Origin: Niveispirillum fermenti
Lineage (GTDB): Bacteria; Pseudomonadota; Alphaproteobacteria; Azospirillales; Azospirillaceae
Reading direction: 5' to 3'
Assembly: GCF_048066175.1 (NCBI RefSeq)
Contig: NZ_JBLTXA010000005.1
Span: forward strand, 248,001-312,000
Length of the DNA: 64,000 bases
Shown: piece after piece, positions 24,989 through 34,323 of the stretch
Layout: every line of letters begins with the position of its first letter
Position numbering within the stretch: the first letter of the stretch is position 1
Notes under the pieces: generated by a model
Databases searched by the model: none
Seen by the model: the letters and a program-made list of their open reading frames with translations, nothing else
Told to the model about the DNA's origin: nothing
Position numbers and translations under genes: made by a program

Positions 24989-27900
24989 GGTCCAATCTCC
25001 ACTGAGGCCGAAGGTATGACGACACCTTCCGCAGGCGTCATCCTATGTATCAGGCTGCGGATGGTTTGAACCAGTTCTTCGTTGCGGGCGCGCGATTTCA
25101 CCAAGGTGGCCGCCACCTGGCGGAGACGGACGGGTCCGGCATCGGCCGCCGTGAAGACGACGATGGGGACCGGCCCCCCCTCCGCATCGCGCAGATGGGG
25201 GATCACGTCCAGGCCGCAGCCATCGGGCATGTCGATATCGACGATACCCACATCGAACGGGCCGGCGGCGGCCAGGCGCAGCGCCTCGCCCAGGGTGGGC
25301 GCGGCCACCATTTCCGTCTGCCCGGACAGGAGATGGCGGACCACGGCGCGCACATCCTCGTCATCCTCCACATGCAGCAGGCGGGGGCGCTGTCCCGGCC
25401 GGGAAATGGCGGCTGCGCGGCGCAGGGCAGAGAGAAGGCGCGGCTCCTCGATCGGCTTGGTCAGCCAGTCGATGATCCCCACCGCATCCCCTTCCACCGC
25501 GGCGCGGCCGGCATCACCGCTGGCCGTCACCACGATGATGGGCAGTTCGCGCGTTTCCGCCCGGTCCCGGACGGCCCGGAACAGGGTCAGCCCCGGCAGG
25601 TCGGGCAGCATCAGGTCCAGGGTCATGGCATCGAACCGGTGCCGTTCCAGCATGTCCAGCGCTTCCGCCGCCGTGGAGGCCACGCTGGTGGCATAGCCCG
25701 CCCGGCCCAGCATCAGGGCCAGCAGCCGCCCGATATCGGGGTCATCCTCGCAGATCAGGACACAAGGGGCATGATCCGCCGCTGACGGTGGCAGGGCCGG
25801 CAGATGCAGCACGGGCGGCAGGGCCGCCGACGGGGCCGGTGGCAGGTCGATATGGAAACGGCTGCCGGCTCCGGGCTCGCTGTCGAAGCCGATGCGCCCG
25901 CCATGCCGCTCCACAATCTCGCGCGTGATGGCCAGCCCCAGCCCGGTGCCGCCCCGGTCGCGGCTGTCGGACCCGTCGGCCTGGGCGAAACGCTGGAATA
26001 TCCGCTGGCGGAACGAGGGATCGATGCCGATACCCTGATCGGCAATCGTTACGCGAACGAAATGATCCCGAAGCGTTTCGGCCGACAGGGTTACGGTGCT
26101 GCCGGCGGGCGAGAATTTCACGGCATTGCCGATCAGGTTGGCGAAGGCCTGGGCCATACGGTCGGCATCGGCCCGTACACGGGTGCGGAGGCGCGTGCCC
26201 GGTTCCAGCCCCGGACCGGGCAGCAGCCGGATGCCGGCCTTCTCCGCCAGGGCATTGTTGTCCCGTACGGCCCTGTCCAGCAGATCGTCCAGCGCCTGCG
26301 GCGCCCAGTCGAAGCGCATCTTGCCCGAGGCGATCTTCTCGATATCCAGCAGATCGTTGATCAGGCGGATCAGGCGCTCGGTGCTGTCCTGCGCGATATC
26401 GGTCAATTGCCGTGCCTCCCCCGGCAGGGGGCCGAACAGGTCGGAATTCACCATCCCCAGGGCCGCGCGGATAGCCGTCAGCGGCGTGCGCAATTCATGG
26501 CTGACGGTGGAGATGAATTCCGATTTCAGCCGGTCCATCTCCTTCAGATGGGCGATGTCGTTGGCCACGCCGAGGAAACCCTGGATCTCGCCCCGCCCGT
26601 CGCGGATGGCCGTAACGGACAGCAGGACGGGCACCCGTTGCCCGTCGCGCGCGATATAGGTCCATTCACGCTGGTCCGGCTTGCCCTGCCTGGCGCGGTG
26701 GACCAGTGCCTCGAACGGATCGGCCACGGGCCGGCCCAGGCTGGCCACCAGCTTGGCGAGGGCCTCCGCGATTTCATTCTGGTCATGGAACAGTTTCGGC
26801 GTTTCCTTGCCGACAAGGTCCTGCGCCCGATAGCCCAGCATGCGCTCGGCCCCGCGATTGAAGGCCCGGATGATGCCGACGGGATCGGTCGCGATGATGG
26901 CATTGTCGGCGCTGTCGACGATGGCCTGAAGCTCCGCGGTCAGGCGCCTTGTCTCGGCCTCAGCCCGCTTGCGGGCCGTGACCTCCTCGGTGAACATCAC
27001 GATGCCGCCGATGCCGCCATCCAGGTCGTGCCAGGGATGCACCTCCCAGCGCAGCCAGACGGTGCTGCCATCGGGTTGGGGAAACGGGTCCTCGGCCGCC
27101 GCCGCCTCCCCGGCCAGGCAGCGTTCCAGCACGGGCCGCCAGTGGGCGGCCGCGGCGGGAAACATGTCGTAATGGCAAAGACCTGTCAGGTCCCGGTCCT
27201 CCAGCCGGTAATCCTTCTGCCAGCGCCGGCTGACGGCCACAAAGCGCATCTGGGTATCCAGCATCGCGATGGCCGTGGGCGCATGACGGATGAACAGGTC
27301 CAGCAGCCGCTCGCGCCGGCGCAGCGCCTCGGCCAGGGCCTCTCCTGCCAGATGGACAGCACGGAAGGCGGTGGCCGCCCGCGTCAGGTCGCCGATTTCA
27401 TCAGCCCGCGTGATGTGGGGCAGGGAGACATTGGTCTCGCCCCGGGTAATCTGCTCGAACAGGCGGGTGACCCCTGTGAGTGGTCGCAGCACACGGCCAT
27501 GGACCAGCAGAAGCGCCGCCACGCCGCCCGCCAGGGCCAGCAGGCAGATGACGGCGCTGCGCACCAGCAAGGACGCGGCATCGTCGGACAGGGTGCGGGC
27601 CCGGTCGGTCACGACGCGCAGCGTGGCCGATTCCACCTGCCGCAGCGCATCCACGGCGAGGGAGGCGGCTGTATTCCATTCGTCCACCACGGTGGGATCA
27701 TGTGCCCCGGACGCCAGCAGGGCGATGGCGCGCCGCCGCTGCGGTTCCAGATGGGTACCGATGAGCCTGTCGGCCCTTTCCACGGTCTGACGGACCAGGT
27801 TCAGCCCGTCCGCATCCTGCCCGCCATCGTTTCGTGCCACGCGCTGGCGCAGGCTGTCCCAGGCCAGGGTGAAGCGGGTGCCGCTTTCTGTCAGGGTCTG

Positions 27901-28545
27901 CAGGGTCGGCACGGCCCCCCGCGCGGTCAGCGCCCCCGTCAGCAGGGGGCCGGCCCGCTCCACCTGCTCCGCCGCGTCCGATGCGGCATAGCGCAACGCG
28001 ATCTGTGCAGCCAGCACATCATCCATCACCACCGTGTGGTCATCCAGCATCTGGTGCAGCAGCAGGGCATGGCCGACCATGCCGTTCATGGCACCGAACC
28101 AGCGGTCGGCCCAGGCCTGGGGCCGGTCTTCCCATGGCAGGGTCAGGGTGTCGTCCATCTCCTCCCGCTGGGCGGCCAGACCGCGGCGCAGGCTCGCCAG
28201 CCCGGCCCGCAGGTCGCCGATCCCGGCTTCCGACAGTTCCGATGCGGGCAGACCGGCCGTCAGACGGTCCAGGGCGCCATCGGTACGCCGGCGCACCTCT
28301 TCCAAAGCAGGGAGATCAGGGATGTCCTCCGGCGACCGGTGGGCCAGACGGTCGTAGCCGTCGCGCCGTTCCGCGGCCATGGCCGAAACCGTTTCCACCA
28401 GCAGCGCATGCAACGGGTCGGCAGCCAGCGCGCGGTCGGCCGCATGTTTCAGCGCCCATTCCCGCGATAGCCCCAGCACGGCCAGCGCCGTCATGGCGCC
28501 AGCAAGCAGCAGGATCAGCAGCGGGATCAGCACACGAAGACGCAT
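24985..28545 (-). CDS. Membrane hybrid histidine kinase, HAMP-PAS-PAS-HK-REC-REC
   Basis: 1186 residues. TM1 (about 4-26), a long helical periplasmic domain (about 30-325, possibly NIT or 4-helix-bundle type), TM2 (about 328-350), HAMP (about 351-405), PAS 1 (about 420-540; IAMLDTQMRFVAVSRRWQKD), PAS 2 (about 545-665; IVDSADNAIIATDPVGIIRA), HisKA with His683 (SHELRTPLTAIRAALG), HATPase (NLIGNAVKFS, DQGIGI, GGTGLGLAI) and two receivers (LDLMLPDLPG; VDIDMPDGCG). The end overlaps the single-domain regulator gene. The upstream 238 bp holds a 15-bp tandem repeat. The signal is unknown. Confidence 0.92.
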   Translation of the reverse strand: MRLRVLIPLLILLLAGAMTALAVLGLSREWALKHAADRALAADPLHALLVETVSAMAAERRDGYDRLAHRSPEDIPDLPALEEVRRRTDGALDRLTAGLPASELSEAGIGDLRAGLASLRRGLAAQREEMDDTLTLPWEDRPQAWADRWFGAMNGMVGHALLLHQMLDDHTVVMDDVLAAQIALRYAASDAAEQVERAGPLLTGALTARGAVPTLQTLTESGTRFTLAWDSLRQRVARNDGGQDADGLNLVRQTVERADRLIGTHLEPQRRRAIALLASGAHDPTVVDEWNTAASLAVDALRQVESATLRVVTDRARTLSDDAASLLVRSAVICLLALAGGVAALLLVHGRVLRPLTGVTRLFEQITRGETNVSLPHITRADEIGDLTRAATAFRAVHLAGEALAEALRRRERLLDLFIRHAPTAIAMLDTQMRFVAVSRRWQKDYRLEDRDLTGLCHYDMFPAAAAHWRPVLERCLAGEAAAAEDPFPQPDGSTVWLRWEVHPWHDLDGGIGGIVMFTEEVTARKRAEAETRRLTAELQAIVDSADNAIIATDPVGIIRAFNRGAERMLGYRAQDLVGKETPKLFHDQNEIAEALAKLVASLGRPVADPFEALVHRARQGKPDQREWTYIARDGQRVPVLLSVTAIRDGRGEIQGFLGVANDIAHLKEMDRLKSEFISTVSHELRTPLTAIRAALGMVNSDLFGPLPGEARQLTDIAQDSTERLIRLINDLLDIEKIASGKMRFDWAPQALDDLLDRAVRDNNALAEKAGIRLLPGPGLEPGTRLRTRVRADADRMAQAFANLIGNAVKFSPAGSTVTLSAETLRDHFVRVTIADQGIGIDPSFRQRIFQRFAQADGSDSRDRGGTGLGLAITREIVERHGGRIGFDSEPGAGSRFHIDLPPAPSAALPPVLHLPALPPSAADHAPCVLICEDDPDIGRLLALMLGRAGYATSVASTAAEALDMLERHRFDAMTLDLMLPDLPGLTLFRAVRDRAETRELPIIVVTASGDAGRAAVEGDAVGIIDWLTKPIEEPRLLSALRRAAAISRPGQRPRLLHVEDDEDVRAVVRHLLSGQTEMVAAPTLGEALRLAAAGPFDVGIVDIDMPDGCGLDVIPHLRDAEGGPVPIVVFTAADAGPVRLRQVAATLVKSRARNEELVQTIRSLIHRMTPAEGVVIPSASVEIGP

Positions 28546-28727
28546 GAACGCCCGTTCCGGTCGGTGGGAGCTGCGGAATGCCGGCCTGGGGATGCCGGCT
28601 CCCGGTCCGACCCGTCCCAGGGACCATAAACCTTACCGACCGGCATACGCCAGACGAGAGGATGAACCCTATCCGGAAGCTTATGTCGTGCATAGGCGCC
28701 CAGGGCGCCCATGCGAGAAAAGGCCAG

Positions 28728-28757
28728 AATCCCTGAACCCGCAATCCCTGAACCCGC
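28728..28757. repeat. 15-bp tandem duplication between genes
   Basis: AATCCCTGAACCCGC occurs twice in tandem in the gap upstream of the kinase gene and downstream of the small 63-residue gene. No function is evident. Confidence 0.75.
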
Positions 28758-28783
28758 CGGGGGTGCGACCGCCGCCTGCGGCG

Positions 28784-28975
28784 TTATTCCAGGTAGCCAT
28801 CCACCTCGGCCGCGGCCCGTTCCAGGGGCCAGTTCAGGCGCTCGATGATCTCGTCGATGGCGTCTTCCGCCGTCAAGGACCCCCGGCCCAGCCGTTCCAG
28901 GATGGCATCCAGGGTTGCCTCCTCCTTGGGGCTCGGACGTCCATAGGGCTTCAGAATCTCCAGAATACTGCTCAT
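28784..28975 (-). CDS. Small hypothetical protein, 63 residues
   Basis: Not recognised. Predicted to be almost wholly helical and acidic (SPKEEATLDAILERLGRGSL, AEDAIDEIIERL), soluble, with no signal peptide. ATG 28975 follows a GGCGGAGT-type ribosome site, which supports it as a real gene. It lies on the same strand as the next gene upstream (29087-29587), 111 bp away, and as the kinase gene downstream, so it could be the middle of a loose operon. Confidence 0.6.
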   Translation of the reverse strand: MSSILEILKPYGRPSPKEEATLDAILERLGRGSLTAEDAIDEIIERLNWPLERAAAEVDGYLE

Positions 28976-29086
28976 CGACTCCGCCTGTCCTTCAGATGGC
29001 CGGTTCCGGTTTCGCCGGAAGAGGGGGGAGATTACACAGGACCATCGCCGCTTGGCCAGAGAAGTTCGGACTGTTCCACCTGTGAA

Positions 29087-29587
29087 TCAGCCCGGGGAAA
29101 GGTCCATCAGGTCCGGCGCCTCGCTGGCCAGCCGCTGCGACAGCTGCTCCACCCGCTCCAGCAGGCCGGCATCCAGGCGGCGCGCCACCGCCTCCTCCTC
29201 CTGCCGCAGGGCCACCAGCCGCTTCACCCAGCGTTCCGCCACGAAGCGCGTGCCGATGGGCATATGGGCGATGCCGGCAACCATGCGCTGCAGCCGCGGT
29301 TCCACCGCCGCCAGGTGCAGGTTCCACAGCGCCACGGTCAGTTGCGCCAGTTCCGCCTCCACCTGCCGGCGGCGCTCCTCCTCCATGGACCGGACATTGA
29401 CCTGAAGGACCGAGGTGAAGGCGGCCACAGCCTCGAACGCAGGGGCCAGCGCCTTGAACTGCCGCAGTGCGGTGGTGACGTCCGGCGGTATGGGCAAGCC
29501 GGCGCACCGCCCCTGCAGACGGACCAGATCCTCCTGTAGCAGTGCCAATTGCAGCCGGATAGTCCGGTCGCTGGACTTCTTCTGCAT
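29087..29587 (-). CDS. Hypothetical helical protein, 166 residues
   Basis: Not recognised. Soluble, rich in Ala, Leu, Arg and Glu, with likely coiled coil at about 70-95 (SMEEERRRQVEAELAQLTVA) and 125-155 (ALRQEEEAVARRLDAGLLER). The start is ATG 29587 with AAAGGAGAT eight bases upstream; a longer frame to 29818 passes through AT-rich non-coding sequence and is rejected. It has no cysteine motif or catalytic signature. Same strand as the small gene at 28784. Confidence 0.7.
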   Translation of the reverse strand: MQKKSSDRTIRLQLALLQEDLVRLQGRCAGLPIPPDVTTALRQFKALAPAFEAVAAFTSVLQVNVRSMEEERRRQVEAELAQLTVALWNLHLAAVEPRLQRMVAGIAHMPIGTRFVAERWVKRLVALRQEEEAVARRLDAGLLERVEQLSQRLASEAPDLMDLSPG

Positions 29588-30009
29588 CGGTCTATCTCCT
29601 TTGATATAGGTATAAACCGAATCGCCAGGATGTTCAGCGTAGAAATGGCGCGTGATGGCGACAGGCACGGCCAAGTAATGGCGACGGATGTTCAGCCGCC
29701 CGGCCGGCGCCGAGTGCCGTTGCGGCGCGGCAATGATGACGATTATGTGGTAGACCCCTGGGGGCAGCATTGCGCAGCCCGCTTCCGCACCAGCCACGCC
29801 ATGCCGGGGGTTGAACATATATTTTCATTTATTTTCAATATGTTATATCATGTTTCCCGAGGAAACGAAAAACCCTTGCGCGCCCGTTGATTGTGGCTTT
29901 CCGGGCAGCCTTGTGGAAATTTCAACATCGCTTCTCTCAAGAACCCTCTCGCAACGCGAAAAAGAAATGGTATAAGGCTCAGCAGTCCAACCTCTGGGGA
30001 ATTTTGCCA
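29588..30009. other. Intergenic region with AT-rich segment upstream of yjbE-like gene
   Basis: 422 bp between divergent genes. 29812-29852 is markedly AT-rich and contains arms AACATAT and ATATGTT separated by 17 bases. A TATAAG element at 29971 may be the -10 of the yjbE-like gene, but no good -35 was seen. It could hold two promoters. No gene is supported here. Confidence 0.5.
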
Positions 30010-30327
30010 ATGAAAAAGGAACTCCTGGCCCTGACGTTCGCCATCGCCCTGGGTGCCGCTCCGGGTGTCGCCAACGCACAGACCACGACTGAGGCCGCTC
30101 CGGCCGCCGCGTCCACCGCTTCCGGCTCCGCCGCCGGCGCTGGCGCTTCCGGTGTCGCCCTGGGTTCCCTGGGCACTGTTGCCGTTGTTGGCGCCGTTGC
30201 CGTTGCCGGCATCGTGGCCGCCGCTTCCGGTGGCGGTGATGAAGAGGCCCCGGGCCCCGGCCCCGGCCCCGGTCCGGGCACCCAGACCACCCCGCCGGCC
30301 ACGGCGACGACGACAGCGTCGAACTGA
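30010..30327 (+). CDS. YjbE-like small secreted exopolysaccharide-associated protein
   Basis: 105 residues: a clear signal peptide (MKKELLALTFAIALGAAPGVANAQ, cleavage near 24), an Ala/Ser/Gly-rich stretch, one hydrophobic glycine-rich helix (about 50-72; LGTVAVVGAVAVAGIVAAA), then GGGDEE, a run of six Pro-Gly units and a Thr-rich tail. This layout matches E. coli YjbE (signal, hydrophobic helix, GGGD, Thr-rich tail), the first gene of the yjbEFGH exopolysaccharide operon. The identification is supported by YjbF-like and YjbH-like genes within the next 7 kb. Biochemical role unknown. A terminator follows, so it is probably its own transcript and may be strongly expressed. Confidence 0.65.
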   Translation: MKKELLALTFAIALGAAPGVANAQTTTEAAPAAASTASGSAAGAGASGVALGSLGTVAVVGAVAVAGIVAAASGGGDEEAPGPGPGPGPGTQTTPPATATTTASN

Positions 30328-30628
30328 TCGTCGGTCGTTCCGCACAGGGTTCGCACCAAGGGGCTGTGGACTTGGACATGGAATTGGGACCTCCGGCGTC
30401 ATGCCGGGGGTCCTTCCTCTTTTCAGGCCTGCCTCTCTTCCGCCGGTATCCTGCCGATCTTTCATGAGGGTCCTGGGTGAAGGTCCTGACCGACATGCCA
30501 GCGGATCGACACCGCAGGTCGATGCCGGAAACAGCATCTGGCGCATTCCTGTCGGGAATGCCGGTGGAACGGGGTCTTTCCTGCGACCCTGCAGGCCCGG
30601 CCCCGCTGCGGAAAGGCCCTGTCACCGG
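30328..30628. other. Intergenic region after yjbE-like gene
   Basis: 301 bp between convergent genes. Apart from the terminator at 30387-30413 nothing was recognised; short ORFs here have no supporting start or composition. Confidence 0.5.
30387..30413 (+). terminator. Terminator after yjbE-like gene
   Basis: Arms GGACCTCCGGC and GCCGGGGGTCC (one G-T wobble) with a GTCAT loop, followed by the pyrimidine-rich TTCCTCTTTT. It lies 60 bp after the stop codon. Confidence 0.7.
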
Positions 30629-31357
30629 TCAGCCGGCGGGCTTCGTCACCTCGATATTGACGGCGCCGGTGCGGTCGTGGATGTGCTGGCGCGATTTCCA
30701 GCAAAAGCCCGTCTGCGGGTCGATCCAGTAATGGTTCTCGAACGGCTTCATCCCGGCGATCTCCACCTGCTCACGCAGATGAGACAGCCTGTGGGGCCGG
30801 TCCAGGATCGTCACCGTCTCCTCCCCCAGATCCGTCCATCGGCCGCGAACGGCAAGATCGAACAGGCCGGCCGCCTGGATGTCGATGAACCGGACCCATT
30901 CCTGACCGGCCAGCCGGCGCAGATCGGGCACCTTGTCATCGACAAAGCGGGTGCGGGACAGATCGCCGGGCAGGCCCACGGTCTGCACCAGGAACGGGCC
31001 GCGCGTCACCAGAACCTGGCGGGTCTGGCTATAGTAATAGTGTGCCCCATTTCCGCCGATTTCGCCCAACACCATGAAGGCCTTGCTGCTATCTTCCAGC
31101 CAAGCCAGAATCGATGCATAAGGCAGGGCGTCCGCCTGTTCACGGGTAACAGGCGACCCACCGCCCACACCGCCGACCGCCGCCACAGTTGCCCAGTACG
31201 GAGATTCAGTGTTAACCAGGGCACATCCAGACAGGGCGCTGGCCGGTAGCGTGCTGGCCGCGATCAGGCCCAGGCACTGGCGGCGGCTCAACCGGGCCGG
31301 AATGTCTGCCGGATTGTCTGCCAGAATGTCTCTGGGGTCGCACTTGGGAAGTGTCAT
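30629..31357 (-). CDS. YjbF/GfcB-like outer-membrane lipoprotein
   Basis: 242 residues. A twin-arginine-like or Sec signal (SRRQCLGLIAASTLPASALS) ends in a lipobox, LSGC, so the mature protein should begin at the cysteine near 36. The body matches the YjbF/GfcB family of capsule and exopolysaccharide lipoproteins: ILAWLEDSSKAFMVLGEIGG, then ILVTRGPFLVQTVGLPGDL, and HYWIDPQTGFCWKSRQHI near the end. ATG 31357 is the only ATG before the signal but has no clear ribosome site; a TTG directly before SRRQC would also work. It diverges from the SLBB gene with essentially no gap. A structural or assembly role in polysaccharide export is inferred. Confidence 0.8.
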   Translation of the reverse strand: MTLPKCDPRDILADNPADIPARLSRRQCLGLIAASTLPASALSGCALVNTESPYWATVAAVGGVGGGSPVTREQADALPYASILAWLEDSSKAFMVLGEIGGNGAHYYYSQTRQVLVTRGPFLVQTVGLPGDLSRTRFVDDKVPDLRRLAGQEWVRFIDIQAAGLFDLAVRGRWTDLGEETVTILDRPHRLSHLREQVEIAGMKPFENHYWIDPQTGFCWKSRQHIHDRTGAVNIEVTKPAG

Positions 31358-31367
31358 GGAGAACTCG

Positions 31368-34307
31368 ATGCGTCGTGTGTTCAGGGGGGCCGTCACCGGA
31401 CGGCGCCTGGGGTTGGGTCTAGCATGTGCGGCCCTGCTTGTCAGTGTCGCGATGCCGGTATCGGCCCAGACCATCGAGTTGCCGAACGGCACCATCGATC
31501 TGCAGCGGCTCCAGGGACAACGCGGTGACATGGATGGGAACTACACTGTCCCGTCCGCCCTGGACCGTGCCCGGTCGGGCAGCCGGTATGACGATCCGCG
31601 CCTGACCGACCCGTCGCGCGGCACCCCGTCCCGCTTCGATACGCGCGACCCCGCCGGCTATTACGGGGCCGACACCGAGCTGGCGCGCCCGTCCGCCCTG
31701 GAGCAGCAATATTCCCAGCGCGCCGGCCGCAGGCTGGAACAGTTCGGCTATGACTGGCGCCATGACGGGCGGCTGGTGGCCACCGGCCTGCTGAACGGTG
31801 CCGTGCCTGAAGATTACGTGCTGGGAATCGGCGACGAGCTGGTCGTCACCCTGCGCGGCCAGGTCAACAGCACCAGCAGCGTGCGCATCGACCGCGAGGG
31901 CCGCATCGTGCTGCCCAACATGGCCCCGGTCACCGCCGCGGGCCGTTCGTTCGGTGAATTCCGCGACGATCTGACGGCCCAGGCCCAGGCGGCGTTCCTG
32001 CAGACCAACGTGTTCGTTTCCGTCGGTTCGGTGCGCAGCATCGGCGTGCTGGTCACGGGGGAGGTGAACCTGCCCGGCCGCTATACGCTGACCAGCTTCT
32101 CCAGCCTGATCGACGCCCTGACCCAGGCCGACGGCATCCGCAAGTCGGGCAGCCTGCGCAACCTGCGCATCATGCGCGGCGGCCGGACGGTGGCCATCGA
32201 CCTTTACGACGTGCTGCTGGGCACGCGCACCGTCAACGACCTGCGCTTGCAGGACGGCGACCAGATCATCGTGCCCGCCATCGGCGACACGGTGGCGGTA
32301 CAGGGCGATGTGGTCCGCCCCGGCATCTATGAATTGAAGTCCGGGCAATCCACCGTGACCGGCGTGCTGGAACTGGCCGGCGGCGCGCAGCGCGCCCGCG
32401 GCAACCGGCTGGATATCCTGCGGCTGGACCGGTCGGGCCGCAACCAGGTGCTGCGCAACGCGGCGCAGGGCGCCCGCATCCTGGCCGGCGACATCCTGCG
32501 CGTCGAGCTGCCGCGCGACGCCTTTGCCGTGGAAGGTGCCACGGAGCTGCCCGGCGGTCGTGGCCTGGCCGAGACCAAGACCCTGCGCGACCTGTTGTCC
32601 GATCCCTATGTGCTGACGGCCAACCCCTATCTGCCGCTGGCGGTGATCGAGACGGAGGACCCGGCCACGCGGCAGCGCCGTTATGTGCCCGTGGACCTTC
32701 TGCGGGTGCTGGACGGCTCGATGAACGTCTCGCTGCGCGAGCGCGACAGGGTGATCTTCCTCAGCCAGACGGATATCCGCTATCTGGGATCCGCCGATGT
32801 CCAGGCCGTGCTGCGCGGCGAACAGCCGCCCAGCCTGAAGCTGGCCATGGACAACCAGTTGATGGGCGAGAAGCTGGCCGTCAGCGGTGTGGCCGGCGCC
32901 GCCGGCGCGGCCTATCCCGGCACCGCGCAGGCGGCCGGGAACAATGGCGCTGCCAACCGCACGCGCGGCGAGGCGCAGCAGCAGCCATGGCGCGGCAGCG
33001 ACGATGCCTATCGCGGCGACCGTCCGCTGGACCCGCTGCTGGTCAACCCCGATCTGGCGGCGGCGCGGTCGTCGCGCCGGCTGATCGGCACCTATGCCGA
33101 CCCGCAGAATCCGGCGGGTATCCGGCTGATCGAATCCGATATCGAATGCGGCGGTCTGCAGACGCTGGCGGCGCTGGCGTCGGAGGGCCTGCAGCAGCGC
33201 TATTCCGTGGCCATGCGCTCCGGCGCGCGCCGGTCGGAAGACAGTTCGGTGATCGATGTCCGGGCCTGCCCCGCCGTCTTCAACCGCCATCCCGACCTGC
33301 TGCCCTTCCTGCTGGAATATGCCGTGTCCGTGGAAGGCGAGGTGCGCATTCCCGGGGTCTATCCCGTGGTTCCGGGCGCCCGCGCCGACAGCCTGCTGAA
33401 GGCCGTGGGCGGCGTGACGCTGGATGCCGACGGCGAGGCGGTGGAGGTCACGCAGGCCAATGGCCAGCGCGCCACGGGCATCAGCCTGCAGCAACTGGCC
33501 ACCAGCACCGTCGGCCCCGGCGATGTGATCCGCATCAGCAGCCGCGTGTCCAGCCGCGAGGTCGGCGTGGTCCGCGTGGCGGGCGAGGTCGTGCGCCCCG
33601 GCCGGTATGACATCAAGCGCGGGGAGCGCCTGTCGGAATTGCTGCGCCGTGTCGACGGCCTGACGGCCGAAGCCTATCCCTACGGCGCCATCTTCACGCG
33701 CGAACGGGTGCGTCAGGCCGAGGAGGCCGGCTATCGCCGTGCCGCCCTGGAACTGGAACAGTCGCTGCCCAGCGTGCTGGCCGCATCGTCGGGTCAGGAG
33801 GCCGAGCAAGCCCGCCAGGCGCTGCCCTTCCTCCAGGGGCTGATCGGCAGCCTGCGCGCCGCGAAGGCGGTGGGGCGTGTCGTGATCGAGGTCGATCCCA
33901 CGGTCCTGGCGGCCCGTCCGGAGCTGGATTTCGTGCTGGAACCGGGTGACACGCTGCTGATCCCCAAGCGGCCCTCGCATGTCACCGTCTCCGGCGAGGT
34001 GCTGAACTCCAGTTCGGTGATGTTCAGGAGCGGCCTGTCGGCCCGCGATTACCTGCGCATGGCCGGCGGTGCCACATCGGCGGCGGAACTGTCCGATGCC
34101 TTCGTCATCTATCCCAATGGCGAGTCCGAGCCGCTGCGCCTGGGCCGCTTCAGCGATGGCAGCGTTCCCATCCCGCCGGGGGCGACCATCGTTGTTCCCC
34201 GCGATCCGCAGCCCTTCAGCTTCATGACCATGACCCGCACGGTCGTCTCGCTGCTGAGCGATCTGGCCCTGACGGCCGCGTCGCTGGCCGTCATCAACAA
34301 CAACTGA
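31368..34307 (+). CDS. SLBB-domain polysaccharide export protein (Wza/GfcC-like)
   Basis: 979-residue periplasmic/outer-membrane exporter component. Signal peptide RLGLGLACAALLVSVAMPVSAQ. A Poly_export (PF02563-like) domain lies at about 140-225 (DYVLGIGDELVVTLRGQVNS, IDREGRIVLPNMAPVTAAGR), followed by several SLBB beta-grasp repeats (GVLVTGEVNLPGRYTLTSFS; VAVQGDVVRPGIYELKSGQ; VSVEGEVRIPGVYPVVPGA; VRVAGEVVRPGRYDIKRGER; VTVSGEVLNSSSVMFRSGL). No lipobox is seen, and a C-terminal segment (VSLLSDLALTAASLAVIN) could be membrane-associated. It is much longer than Wza (about 380). ATG 31368 has GGAG six bases upstream; ATG 31356 would overlap the start codon of the divergent lipoprotein. Likely operon with the YjbH-like gene 16 bp downstream. 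Confidence 0.88.
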   Translation: MRRVFRGAVTGRRLGLGLACAALLVSVAMPVSAQTIELPNGTIDLQRLQGQRGDMDGNYTVPSALDRARSGSRYDDPRLTDPSRGTPSRFDTRDPAGYYGADTELARPSALEQQYSQRAGRRLEQFGYDWRHDGRLVATGLLNGAVPEDYVLGIGDELVVTLRGQVNSTSSVRIDREGRIVLPNMAPVTAAGRSFGEFRDDLTAQAQAAFLQTNVFVSVGSVRSIGVLVTGEVNLPGRYTLTSFSSLIDALTQADGIRKSGSLRNLRIMRGGRTVAIDLYDVLLGTRTVNDLRLQDGDQIIVPAIGDTVAVQGDVVRPGIYELKSGQSTVTGVLELAGGAQRARGNRLDILRLDRSGRNQVLRNAAQGARILAGDILRVELPRDAFAVEGATELPGGRGLAETKTLRDLLSDPYVLTANPYLPLAVIETEDPATRQRRYVPVDLLRVLDGSMNVSLRERDRVIFLSQTDIRYLGSADVQAVLRGEQPPSLKLAMDNQLMGEKLAVSGVAGAAGAAYPGTAQAAGNNGAANRTRGEAQQQPWRGSDDAYRGDRPLDPLLVNPDLAAARSSRRLIGTYADPQNPAGIRLIESDIECGGLQTLAALASEGLQQRYSVAMRSGARRSEDSSVIDVRACPAVFNRHPDLLPFLLEYAVSVEGEVRIPGVYPVVPGARADSLLKAVGGVTLDADGEAVEVTQANGQRATGISLQQLATSTVGPGDVIRISSRVSSREVGVVRVAGEVVRPGRYDIKRGERLSELLRRVDGLTAEAYPYGAIFTRERVRQAEEAGYRRAALELEQSLPSVLAASSGQEAEQARQALPFLQGLIGSLRAAKAVGRVVIEVDPTVLAARPELDFVLEPGDTLLIPKRPSHVTVSGEVLNSSSVMFRSGLSARDYLRMAGGATSAAELSDAFVIYPNGESEPLRLGRFSDGSVPIPPGATIVVPRDPQPFSFMTMTRTVVSLLSDLALTAASLAVINNN

Positions 34308-34323
34308 TCGGGCGGAACATATT

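Noticed and set aside
30053..31249. 398-codon open frame over the yjbE-like and yjbF-like region
   Set aside because: It is Pro/Arg-rich, runs through a terminator and lies antisense to the lipoprotein gene.
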